DNA of 17,449 nt from positions 1 to 17,449 of the forward strand of contig JAEWPH010000130.1 in assembly GCA_023460715.1 (NCBI GenBank). Direction: 5' to 3'. The stretch comes from Pseudomonadota bacterium (GTDB taxonomy: Bacteria; Pseudomonadota; Gammaproteobacteria; Burkholderiales; Burkholderiaceae_C). How positions within the stretch are numbered: position 1 is the stretch's first letter; every line of letters starts with the position of its first letter. Under the pieces are notes generated by a model, which saw only the letters and a list, made by a program, of their open reading frames with translations, was not told the DNA's origin and ran no database searches. Shown here piece after piece: positions 7,641 to 14,738 of this stretch. The position numbers and the translations under genes were made by a program.

Positions 7641-7770
7641 CAGGCCTATTTGGCTTGAAATGGGCCGACTGCCAGCGCCGGCGACTATGCATATGCGGCT
7701 TTCTTCGTGGCGGCGCCGGCGTGCCGCCAACAGCATGGGCACCCCATCCTTCCCATCGCCTGACATTACC

Positions 7771-9311
7771 ATGCTGAACGCCCGCACCGCCACCTTGTGG
7801 ATTACCCTGGCCAGCCCCGCCCTGTGGCCGCTGGCCGCCCACGCCACCAACGGCTATTTCTCCCACGGCTACGGTGCCAAGGGCCTGGGCCAGGCGGGCG
7901 TGGGCATCGCCTGGGGGCAGGACGCGCTGGCGGCGGCCAGCAACCCCGCCAACACCGGCCTGGTCGGCAACCGGGTGGATGCGGGCGTCACCTGGTTCGC
8001 CCCCCGCCGCAGTGCCGACATCACCGGCAACGCCTTTGGCCCGGACGAGCGCTTCAGCGGTGACGGCAAGAAGAACTTCTTCATTCCCGAATTCGGCATC
8101 ACCCGCCAACTGTCCGAGCAATGGGGCGTGGGCCTGGCCGCCTACGGCAACGGCGGCATGAACACCGAATACCGCCGCAACCCGTACGCCCGCTTCGGCG
8201 CCACCGGCACGGCCGGCGTCGATCTGGAACAGCTCTTCATCACGCCCTCGGTGGCGTGGAAGCCGACCGAGGCGCACAGCTTCGGCGTCGGCCTGAACGT
8301 GGCCTACCAGCGCTTTTCCGCCCAGGGCATCGGCGCGTTCGCCGGCTTCTCGGCCGACCCGCAACGCCTCAGCGACCGCGGCACCGACAGCAGCCTGGGC
8401 GCCGGCGTGCGCCTGGGCTGGACGGGCACCGTGGCGCCGGGCGTGACTGTGGGGGCCACGTGGGCGTCCAAGGTGCGCGGCCAATTCGATGACTACCGCG
8501 GTCTGTTCGCGGACGGCGGCCGCTTCGACGTGCCCGAGAACTACGGCGTGGGCATCGCCTGGCGCCCTAAGAACCTGTTCAAAGTCTTTTCGGGGATCGC
8601 GTTGGGTGCAATCGGGAGGAGTGGATGCTCCGGGTGCGCCGCATGGGCTCGTGCCCATGCAAGCAGCCGGGGCGTTCAATCGCCCGATTGCACTCCAACC
8701 CTTCGGGCAAGCGCCTTGCCGGCCCGTCTGCGGCGTTGCGGCGCTGGTCCATAGCGGGGCTATGGACTGCGCACCGCGCCTTGCATCCACTCCCGGCAAG
8801 GGCTTGCGCGACCCCGAAAAGACTTTGAACAGGTTCTAACAGCGCATGGACGCTGGGCGCCGACCTGCAGCGCATCCGCTACGGCCAGATCGGTGCGGTG
8901 GGCAATTCGCTGTCGCCGCTGCTGCGCGGCGTGCCGCTGGGCGCGGCCGGCGGACCGGGCTTCGGCTGGCGCGACATCAGCGTCATCAAGCTGGCGGCGG
9001 CCTACCAGGTCTCGCCCACGCTCACGGTGCGCGGCGGCATCAGCCACACGCAGCAGCCGGTGCCGGCCGGCCAGACCTTTCTGAACACGCTGGCACCGGG
9101 CGTGGTGCAAAACCACCTGACGCTGGGCGCCACCTGGAAGACCGCCGGCGGCGTGGAAGTGACGGGCTACGCCGCCCACGCCTTCGGCAAGACCGTGCGC
9201 GGCAGCGGCTCCATTCCACCCGGCAGTCCGCCCGGCGGCTTCGGCGGCGGCAATGCCGACGTGCGGCTGAAGGAAACCATCCTCGGCGTGTCGTTCGGCT
9301 GGGCGCTGTGA
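7771..9311 (+). pseudogene. FadL/OmpP1/TodX-family outer membrane transport protein, interrupted by a MITE-like element
   Basis: The gene begins at ATG 7771 with a signal peptide of about 25 residues (charged start, hydrophobic core, cleavage near AAHA|TNGYF). The mature N-terminus, TNGYFSHGYGAKGLGQAGVGIAWGQDALAAASNPA, is typical of the FadL hatch region. The first part runs to 8568 (266 codons), ending GVGIAWRP. The second part resumes at 8838 (NSAWTLGADLQRIRYG) and runs to the stop at 9309-9311, finishing in a beta-strand tail with a C-terminal GWAL. Between them is an inserted element of about 268 bp that shifts the frame and brings a stop at 8752-8754. Taking it out with one flanking copy restores a continuous 423-residue protein, the usual size for this family. 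Intact members form outer membrane barrels for hydrophobic compounds. Here the C-terminal third is cut off, so the protein is probably non-functional. Confidence 0.88.
8570..8837. mobile_element. MITE-like element, long form (about 268 bp, perfect 26-bp terminal inverted repeats), inside the FadL-type gene
   Basis: Bases 8570-8595 (AGAACCTGTTCAAAGTC...) and 8812-8837 are perfect reverse complements over 26 bases. The interior holds two perfect hairpins: GCATGGGC-TCGT-GCCCATGC (8641-8660) and GTCCATAGC-GGG-GCTATGGAC (8747-8767). Read on the - strand it shares with the short element a block at 8776-8794 (18 of 19 positions), the GGG-loop hairpin, and a 12-base block at 8728-8739. No transposase is encoded. 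TA is present at both borders (8568-8569 and 8837-8838), compatible with a TA duplication, but the exact duplication (A, TA or CTA) is ambiguous because the ends share bases with the flanks. Insertion disrupts the host gene's frame. Confidence 0.88.
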
Positions 9312-9348
9312 TCCGCACCCGCGTGCCCGGTGGCCGATACTGCGCGGC

Positions 9349-9795
9349 ATGAACGCCTTGACCTTCACCCCGTATTCCGCGCTGGCCGGTGGCGCGCTCA
9401 TCGGCACCGCCGTTGTGCTGCTGTGGTGTCTGAACGGCCGCGTGGCCGGCGTCAGCGGCGTGGCGGGCGGCCTGTGGTTCGGCCAGCGCGGCGACCGGGC
9501 GTGGCGCATCGCCTTCATCGCCGGGCTGGTGCTGGGTGCGGCCGCTTGGGCGGCCTTCAGGGCGTGGAACGGCACGCCGCCGCCCGCACCGCGCACCGGC
9601 TTCCCGGTGCCGCTGCTGGTGCTGGCGGGCCTGCTGGTGGGCTACGGCACCACGCTGGGCCAGGGCTGCACCAGCGGCCACGGCGTGTGCGGCGTGGCAC
9701 GCGGCTCGCGCCGCTCCCTCGCGGCGACGGTCACCTTCCTGGCCGTGGCCGTGGCGACCACGTTCGTCGTGCGGCAAGTGCTGCACGCAGCGTGA
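9349..9795 (+). CDS. YeeE/YedE-family membrane protein (sulfur-compound transport), N-terminal half
   Basis: This 148-residue inner membrane protein has hydrophobic segments at about residues 10-28, 52-70, 86-104 and 122-142. The motif GQGCTSGHGVCGVARGSRRS (about 104-122) is the hallmark of YeeE/YedE (DUF395) proteins. In TsuA-type thiosulfate importers, cysteines in such motifs pass the sulfur compound through the membrane; here C107 and C114 are in place, plus C27 in the first segment. The length is half of full-size YeeE, and the following gene supplies a second half with its own cysteine motif, so the two probably assemble. Start ATG 9349 is 37 bases after the end of the broken FadL-type gene. 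No strong ribosome binding site is visible. The substrate (thiosulfate, sulfite or another sulfur species) is not determined. Confidence 0.85.
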   Translation: MNALTFTPYSALAGGALIGTAVVLLWCLNGRVAGVSGVAGGLWFGQRGDRAWRIAFIAGLVLGAAAWAAFRAWNGTPPPAPRTGFPVPLLVLAGLLVGYGTTLGQGCTSGHGVCGVARGSRRSLAATVTFLAVAVATTFVVRQVLHAA

Positions 9796-9809
9796 GCAGG
9801 ATCGAAGCC

Positions 9810-10277
9810 ATGGCGACACCTGCTGAATCCACCCGTTTTCACCGGCTGCGCATCGCCGCCGCCCTGCTGTCCGGTGCCGTCTTCGGCGTGGGTCTGTCCG
9901 TGGCGCAGATGACCGACCCGCGAAAGGTATTGGCGTTTCTTGACGTTGCCGGCGCGTGGGACGCCAGCCTGCTCTTCGTGCTGGGCGGCGCCGTGGCGGT
10001 GACGGCGGTGGGCTGGCGCTGGGCGCTGCGGCGCCGGCAGCCGGTGTGGGCCGATGCCTTCCAGCACCCGCCGCCCATCACCCAGCGGCCCGACCTGCGC
10101 CTGCTGGCCGGCGCCGTGCTGTTCGGCATCGGCTGGGGCATCGCCGGCTACTGCCCCGGGCCGGCGCTGGCGTCGGTGGGCCAGGGCAGCGCAGAGGCGC
10201 TGTGGCTGGTGCCGGCGCTGGTGGCGGGCGCGGGGCTGCGGCGCTGGCAGGTGCGCCGGCGCGCTGGACGAGTCTGA
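9810..10277 (+). CDS. YeeE/YedE-family membrane protein (DUF6691 type), C-terminal half
   Basis: This 155-residue membrane protein has hydrophobic segments near residues 15-33, 52-68, 98-116 and 120-138. GIGWGIAGYCPGPALAS (about 106-122, with C115) is the second conserved cysteine motif of the YeeE/YedE fold, and QMTDPRKVLAFLD is another family signature. I chose ATG 9810 because AGGA at 9798-9801 sits 8 bases upstream; an in-frame GTG at 9792 is the alternative and would overlap the preceding gene. With the partner at 9349 it reconstitutes a two-gene version of the single-chain sulfur-compound permease. Both genes are normally co-transcribed, and the gap here is 14 bases. Confidence 0.85.
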   Translation: MATPAESTRFHRLRIAAALLSGAVFGVGLSVAQMTDPRKVLAFLDVAGAWDASLLFVLGGAVAVTAVGWRWALRRRQPVWADAFQHPPPITQRPDLRLLAGAVLFGIGWGIAGYCPGPALASVGQGSAEALWLVPALVAGAGLRRWQVRRRAGRV

Positions 10278-10503
10278 CCCCGGCAGCATGGCTCCCGAAT
10301 TTAGAGCAATAAACGCCTGCTGCCAAAGCGTTTGCGCCCCATTTCGCTCCGATCCCGCGAGGTAAAGCGTAAGGCCTCCCGCGCTGCGCTTGTCGGTCCG
10401 CTCAAAGGCGTGCGATGTTGGCATCCTCCTGATCGCCGCACCGGTGGCTGCTGGGGCGCGACAACCATCTCGGGCACAGCGCACAGTTATCGCGCGATCC
10501 CGA
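10278..10503. other. Non-coding gap between convergent YeeE-type and TauE-type genes
   Basis: These 226 bases hold no convincing gene. A short inverted repeat CCCGAT/ATCGGG (10499-10517) overlaps the TauE-type stop codon but lacks a T run, so no intrinsic terminator is called. Confidence 0.5.
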
Positions 10504-11259
10504 TCAAGCCCATCGGGCGGCCAGCTGCGGCAAGGAAGACGCCAACAGCACGATGCCGGAAACCGTCAGAAGCCCGAGCACGATCTGCCGGAACCGAGCC
10601 TCGCTGATACCGGTGTAGAGCCTGGCGCCGAGCAAGACGGGCACGAGCATCGCGGGCGCTACGAGGGCGAACAACGGCAGCATCTCCCGCGTAACGAGTC
10701 CGGTGGCGACATAGGTCCCCATCGTCACCGCCAGCATCGACAGATTGAAGTTTTGGATCACCGCGCGCTGCGCATCCTTGTCGAAACCGCGCAAGGTGCA
10801 CCACAGCGTGGGCAGCGTACCGGTGAAGCCGCCAATCCCGCCCATCACGCCACCGGCCAGGCCTACGACGCCGTCCGCCAGCCGGCCGCCGCGGGTGATG
10901 CGCGGCAGGTTCTTGGCCATCAGCATCGCGGGGCACCACAGGACCAGCAAGGTGCCCAGCACCCCTTTGAACCCTTCCACATCCAGGCGCGGCAGCAGCA
11001 GCACGCCCAATGGAACGCCCAGCAGGCCACCCAGCACGAAGGGCCACAGCCGCGGGGCATGGAAACCGCGCCGCACTGTGACGGCGGCGATGACCTGGCC
11101 CGTCAGCGCCCCGAACACCGCCAGCACGGCGGCCAAGCGGGGTTCCAGCGTCCAGACCCACAGCGACATGGCGACCATCCCGAACGCGAAGCCGGACAGG
11201 CCCTGTACGAAGCCCGCGACCACCGCGCCCAGTGCCACGACGAAATAGATGGAATCCAT
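10504..11259 (-). CDS. TauE/SafE-family membrane exporter (sulfite exporter family)
   Basis: The 251-residue protein is a multi-pass inner membrane protein of the TauE/SafE (DUF81) family. It shows the glycine-rich repeats typical of that family: ALGAVVAGFVQGLSGFAFGMVAMSLW at the N-terminus and GLAGGVMGGIGGFTGTLPTLW in the second half, plus about seven or eight hydrophobic segments. Family members have been linked to export of sulfite or sulfoacetate and to other small anions, and many have no known substrate. The start ATG (11257-11259 on the + strand numbering) is chosen because it directly precedes the first membrane segment; longer in-frame extensions would run through the divergent regulator gene. 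It is divergently transcribed from the LysR gene at 11345, which probably controls it. Confidence 0.88.
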   Translation of the reverse strand: MDSIYFVVALGAVVAGFVQGLSGFAFGMVAMSLWVWTLEPRLAAVLAVFGALTGQVIAAVTVRRGFHAPRLWPFVLGGLLGVPLGVLLLPRLDVEGFKGVLGTLLVLWCPAMLMAKNLPRITRGGRLADGVVGLAGGVMGGIGGFTGTLPTLWCTLRGFDKDAQRAVIQNFNLSMLAVTMGTYVATGLVTREMLPLFALVAPAMLVPVLLGARLYTGISEARFRQIVLGLLTVSGIVLLASSLPQLAARWA

Positions 11260-11344
11260 GGTTCTTGCCCTTTGTTCTCCGGATTGTGAAGACCAGACAT
11301 AAGCAGAACATTCGGATTTAGCATAGGAGCATGACGATCTACTT
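11260..11344. promoter_or_regulatory. Divergent promoter region between the TauE-type exporter and its LysR regulator
   Basis: The 85-base gap separates two genes pointing away from each other and is AT-richer than its surroundings. An inverted pair CATAAG (11298-11303) and CTTATG (11342-11347) flanks it on the regulator side, and an AGGAG lies at 11326-11330. Shared LysR control is the normal arrangement for such pairs. No operator is proven. Confidence 0.45.
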
Positions 11345-12304
11345 ATGCCTGCCGTGATGACGGACCATGCGCTGGAGAGGCGCCTGGCTTCCCGCCTGAA
11401 GATGCGCCACCTGTCGCTGCTGTGCCTGATTGCGCAGCACGGCTCGCTCACGCGGGTGGCGGAACACATGGCGACCAGCCAGCCGGCGGTGACGCATGCG
11501 CTGGCGGAGCTCGAGGCGATGTTCGGCGCGCCGTTGTTCACCCGCTCGGCGCGCGGCATGGCGCCCACCGCCATGGGCGAGGTGGCCCTGAAGCGCGCCC
11601 GGGCCATGCTGCAGGACCTGGGGCACTGGGTGCGGGACATGCAGGCGGCCGGCGCCGGCCGTGCAGCCCCCCTGCAGGTGGGGGTCATCCCGTTCATACC
11701 GGGCCGGCTGCTGGCCACCGCCATCGGCCGCACGCGGCCGCAGGACCGGGGCCTTACCGTGACGATCCACGAAGGCACGAGCGACCACCTGCTGGCGCGG
11801 CTACGCCGCCATGAACTGGACTGCGTCATCGGGCGCACCTCTGCCGTGCTGGCGATGGAGGGCCTGGTGCATGAAGTGCTCTATGAGCAGGAGCCGCGCC
11901 TGATCGCGCACCGGCGCCTAGCGGCGCGCCTGGGCCGCAAGCCGCTGTCGTGGCCCGAACTGGCGCAGCTGGACTGGGTGCTCGGCCAGCGCAACACGCC
12001 CATGCGCGAGCAGATCACCGACTTCTTCCTGCGCGCCGGCGTCGCCCCGCCCGCGCCCTTCGTGGAGAGCCTATCGGCCAAGGTGATCGGAGAGCTGATC
12101 GCCGCCAACGAAAGGGCGGTGTCCATCGTGCCCGCAGACATTGCCGACGAATTGGCACGCCTCACCGGGGTGGGCGTGGTGGCCCATCGCTTTGGCTGGA
12201 CGCTGCCACCTATCACGCTGTTCCGGCGCGCGGAGGAATCGCTGCGAGAGGCCGACGCGATGTTTGCGCAGGCGCTGCGCGAGGTCTGCACGCCGGGCCG
12301 CTGA
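11345..12304 (+). CDS. LysR-type transcriptional regulator (adjacent to TauE-type exporter)
   Basis: The 319-residue protein has the LysR plan: an N-terminal winged helix-turn-helix (about residues 20-80, with HGSLTRVAEHMATSQPAVTHALAELE at 32-57) and a C-terminal effector-binding domain beginning LQVGVIPFIPG. It probably controls the divergent TauE/SafE-type exporter in response to a small metabolite. The start is uncertain. ATG 11345 is used, while ATG 11357 would remove four residues and leave the domain intact. An eight-codon frame (ATG 11331 to TGA 11355-11357) overlaps the start, but its Shine-Dalgarno spacing is too short to call it a leader peptide. The effector is unknown. Confidence 0.9.
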   Translation: MPAVMTDHALERRLASRLKMRHLSLLCLIAQHGSLTRVAEHMATSQPAVTHALAELEAMFGAPLFTRSARGMAPTAMGEVALKRARAMLQDLGHWVRDMQAAGAGRAAPLQVGVIPFIPGRLLATAIGRTRPQDRGLTVTIHEGTSDHLLARLRRHELDCVIGRTSAVLAMEGLVHEVLYEQEPRLIAHRRLAARLGRKPLSWPELAQLDWVLGQRNTPMREQITDFFLRAGVAPPAPFVESLSAKVIGELIAANERAVSIVPADIADELARLTGVGVVAHRFGWTLPPITLFRRAEESLREADAMFAQALREVCTPGR

Positions 12305-12565
12305 ACAATGTCAGGCCTCAGATAAGGCAGTACGGAATGCGCAGGGATTGAGGCCGCCGTGGTCGCCGGCTTGGGCGTGCCATCTTGCTCCGGTGGCGCC
12401 CCCCGGGGACATCATCTGGCAACATGCATGGACGTGCCGTCGTTGACGAGGCAGCGACCAGCAGCGGAAAGGACCGGGCCACCCCAATGATGCAGCCCCG
12501 AATGCAGCCCGTGCAGGGGAAAAACAGCCCATCCATATGCGGCGTACAACCTGAGGACCTTCACG
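12305..12565. other. Intergenic region upstream of the LysE-type exporter gene
   Basis: This 261-base stretch shows no credible coding sequence on either strand. It should carry the promoter of the downstream exporter gene, but no clear -35/-10 pair stands out. GAGGA at 12553-12557 is the ribosome binding site of that gene. Confidence 0.5.
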
Positions 12566-13189
12566 GTGACCAGTGAACTCATCTTCCTAGGGAGCATTGC
12601 AAGCCTTTATCTGATGCTGGCAATCAGTCCCGGTCCCAACTTTCTGGTGATCACGGCGACCGCGATCAGCCAGTCGCGCCTCCATGCGGTCTACGTCGGT
12701 CTCGGTGTTTCAACCGCGAGCGTGTTGTGGGCCAGCCTGGCGGCGCTGGGCCTGGGCGTGTTGATCGGGCAGTACGAATGGGCCCAGCAGATTTTTCGGG
12801 TAGTGGGCGGCGCCTACCTGATCTACATCGGCATCAGGACGTTCCGTGCGGCGGATCGTCCCATGGTACGGCGTGGGCAGGCGCTCTCCGTGCGAACCCG
12901 ATGGCAGGGCTACCGCTACGGCCTAGCGACCAACGTCACGAACCCCAAGACGCTGGTCTTCTTCAGCAGCGCTTTCGCGACCCTGTTCACACCGGATCTG
13001 GCCCTGTGGGCCAAGGCTGCAGCGGTGCTGGCGGTTGCGGCCATCTCGCTCACCTTGAACGTGCTCATTGCGAGCGTATTCTCGGCAGGCATGGCGCGGC
13101 GAAGGTATGGAGCCGCCAAGCCAGTGATCGACCGGGTGACGGGTGGGTTGCTTTCTTTCTTCGGTGCAAAGCTGTTGCTAGGGAAGTAG
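12566..13189 (+). CDS. LysE/RhtB-family amino acid exporter
   Basis: The 207-residue inner membrane protein matches the LysE/RhtB family in length and in about six hydrophobic segments. Family signatures are AISPGPNFLVITATAISQSR near residues 19-38, the GGAYLIYIGIRTFR segment, and ATNVTNPKTLVFFSSAF in the middle. It exports amino acids or derivatives to relieve overload; RhtB-type members handle homoserine, threonine, or cysteine-related compounds. The start is GTG 12566, supported by GAGGA at 12553-12557 eight bases upstream. Base composition and codon choice are somewhat less GC-biased than in the operon at the window start. It stands alone between a LysR gene and a convergent PLP enzyme gene, so its substrate cannot be inferred from a partner. 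Confidence 0.9.
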   Translation: MTSELIFLGSIASLYLMLAISPGPNFLVITATAISQSRLHAVYVGLGVSTASVLWASLAALGLGVLIGQYEWAQQIFRVVGGAYLIYIGIRTFRAADRPMVRRGQALSVRTRWQGYRYGLATNVTNPKTLVFFSSAFATLFTPDLALWAKAAAVLAVAAISLTLNVLIASVFSAGMARRRYGAAKPVIDRVTGGLLSFFGAKLLLGK

Positions 13190-13379
13190 CGCCGAGGACG
13201 CGATCTCCACGCACGACGGGGTTCACCGGTGGGCGATTCCCTTCCTGGCACGTGAGGCCACGAAGCAGTGCCTCGGCAAGTCGGGACAGGCAGGCCGTAC
13301 TCTTCCGCTACCGATTGAACAGCGCATTGCGCTTATCCGGCAAAGCCGGACGGCCTTCGAGGCTCCAAAATCATTTCAT
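13190..13379. other. Gap between convergent LysE-type and class V PLP genes, with two small hairpins
   Basis: No gene is seen in these 190 bases. Two hairpins lie close together near the end of the minus-strand operon: AGCGCA/TGCGCT (13321-13333) and TCCGGC-AAA-GCCGGA (13336-13350). Neither is followed by a clear T run, so a terminator role is only possible. Confidence 0.4.
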
Positions 13380-14738
13380 TCAAGCGGGCACGGCGACCAC
13401 TGGCGTATGCGCCTGGGCCAGTTCCTGCGTGACGCGCAGGAAGTGGTCCACATCCCCGGCCGTATGGCAGTGCAGCGGCGACACGCGCACGGCGCCCTGC
13501 AGGCCGAACGATTCCAGCATGCGGCGCGAGTAGATGCTGGCCACGCTGCGCTCGTACACCGTCACGCCGCGCAGGCCGTATTCGTGCACGGCCTGGGTGC
13601 AGTCGAGTCCGTCGATGCCGATGGCGATGATCAGGTCGCGCCGCGCCAGGTCGTCGTGGTCCAGGTAGACCTGCACGCCCGGCAGGCTGCGCAGGCCGGG
13701 CTGGGCCGCGCTGCCATGCAGCAGCCGCGCCAGCAGGGCCCGCTCGTGCAGGGCGATGCGGCCGATGCCGGCGGCAAACAGGGCGCGGCGGTCCGCTGGG
13801 GGCGGGCCAGCGTCGGGCAGCAGCCCTTCCCCGAGCGCCTGCGTGCCCAGCCAGCACACGTAGTCGGTGATCTCGGTGAACACCGCGAACTGCCAGGGTG
13901 CGGAGCTGCCAAGGTCCCAGAAGTCGGCCTTCTTGCCCGACAGCTTGTGGTGCGGCAGCACGGCCGCGCGGCCCGACAGCCAGGCCAGGCCCGAGCCGCG
14001 GCAGCCGAAGAACTTGTAGGGCGCCAGGTTGATGCCGTCCACCGGCGTCTTCTGCAGGTCGATGAGGCCGTGCGGAGCGTGCTGCACGGCATCCACGAGG
14101 ATGTACAGATCGGGCTTGATCGCCCGGGCCTCGGCCACGATCCGTTCCAGGTCCAGCTTGGCACCCGAGATGTTGCTCGCGTAGATCACGTTGAGCAGCA
14201 CGGTGTCGGCATCCACCAGGCGCACGATGGCGTCGACGTCCACGCCGCCCGTCACCGGGTTGCTAGGCGCCACGCGCAGTGCGCGGCCGGTCTCGCGGGC
14301 ATAGCGCTCCATCGCGTCGAAGGACGAGGGGTGCTCCAGCACGGTGGTGACCAGGTTGGTGCCCGGCACGTTCTGCGCCACGGCGCGCACCATCTCGAAC
14401 ATGGCACCCGATGCGGTGAGCGCGGCATAGACGCTGCCGCCCTGCGCGTTCAGCGCCATACGCACGTCGGCCACGCCGGCGGCCTGGATGTCCTGCAGTT
14501 CACGCGCCACGGCGTGGATGCGCTCGGTGTTGTCGGGCACGGCATCGATCTGCGCGAAGCGTTCCACCGCGGCCTTGAGACGGAAGGAGCCCCCCGCGTT
14601 GTCGAAGTACAGGCGCGGGCGGCCCGCGTGGTCGTGGTCCACCTGCAGGAAACGGCCCCGCACCTCGCGCATCAGCGCCTCGGGAAACAGCAGGCCCTGC
14701 GGATAGCGGGCGGCAAGCAGATCGGCGTCGTCCCGCAT
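13380..14738 (-). CDS. Class V aminotransferase / cysteine desulfurase-like PLP enzyme
   Basis: The 452-residue protein is a fold type I PLP enzyme of class V (the cysteine desulfurase, kynureninase and isopenicillin N epimerase group). Using the GTG at 14741 as residue 1, it shows LYFDNAGGS (44-52), a conserved EHPSS (136-140), D217 in ILVDAVQHAPHG (the PLP nitrogen ligand, followed by Q220 and H224), and the Schiff-base lysine K243 in NLAPYKFFGCRGSG. The C-terminal domain ends in VRVSPLHCHTAGDVDHFL, where relatives usually have LHYNT. I prefer ATG 14738 as start because an AAGGG-type site is spaced about 6 bases from it; GTG 14741 would overlap the upstream stop by 4 bases. It is coupled to a periplasmic binding protein gene, so it probably acts on an imported amino acid. 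The reaction (desulfuration, beta-elimination, epimerisation) is unresolved. Confidence 0.85.
   Translation of the reverse strand: MRDDADLLAARYPQGLLFPEALMREVRGRFLQVDHDHAGRPRLYFDNAGGSFRLKAAVERFAQIDAVPDNTERIHAVARELQDIQAAGVADVRMALNAQGGSVYAALTASGAMFEMVRAVAQNVPGTNLVTTVLEHPSSFDAMERYARETGRALRVAPSNPVTGGVDVDAIVRLVDADTVLLNVIYASNISGAKLDLERIVAEARAIKPDLYILVDAVQHAPHGLIDLQKTPVDGINLAPYKFFGCRGSGLAWLSGRAAVLPHHKLSGKKADFWDLGSSAPWQFAVFTEITDYVCWLGTQALGEGLLPDAGPPPADRRALFAAGIGRIALHERALLARLLHGSAAQPGLRSLPGVQVYLDHDDLARRDLIIAIGIDGLDCTQAVHEYGLRGVTVYERSVASIYSRRMLESFGLQGAVRVSPLHCHTAGDVDHFLRVTQELAQAHTPVVAVPA

Larger units (their letters stand above)
7434..7770. other. Repeat-rich intergenic region between the metC-type gene and the FadL-type gene
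   Basis: These 337 bases carry no convincing gene. The first part is the Comamonadaceae-type repeat (7445-7475), the middle is a terminal-inverted-repeat element (7475-7640), and the last 130 bases should hold the promoter of the FadL-type gene. I could not find a well-spaced -35/-10 pair or a strong ribosome binding site there. Confidence 0.7.

Noticed and set aside
7573..7770. Possible longer N-terminus of the FadL-type protein starting at 7573
   Set aside because: It would run through the repeat element and bury the clear signal peptide that begins at ATG 7771.
8898..9311. Second part of the FadL-type gene as an independent protein starting at ATG 8898
   Set aside because: It lacks a signal peptide and starts in the middle of a barrel strand; it is better read as the 3' remnant of the broken gene.
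10499..10517. Inverted repeat CCCGAT/ATCGGG at the end of the TauE-type gene as a terminator
   Set aside because: Six-base stem and no following T run in either direction.
10332..11289. Open frames on the + strand across the TauE-type gene
   Set aside because: The - strand encodes a well-formed multi-pass membrane protein; the + strand frames are Gln/His/Arg-rich shadows.
11331..11357. Eight-codon leader-like frame overlapping the LysR start
   Set aside because: The AGGAG site is only about one base from its ATG, too close to work normally, and the peptide shows no attenuation-type codon run.
12385..12576. 63-codon open frame before the LysE-type gene
   Set aside because: No ribosome binding site, no recognisable domain, and it overlaps the start of the exporter gene, which has a good ribosome binding site of its own.
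13336..13350. TCCGGC-AAA-GCCGGA hairpin as intrinsic terminator of the PLP enzyme operon
   Set aside because: Well placed and stable, but the bases after it on the - strand are not T-rich, so it is only noted as a hairpin.
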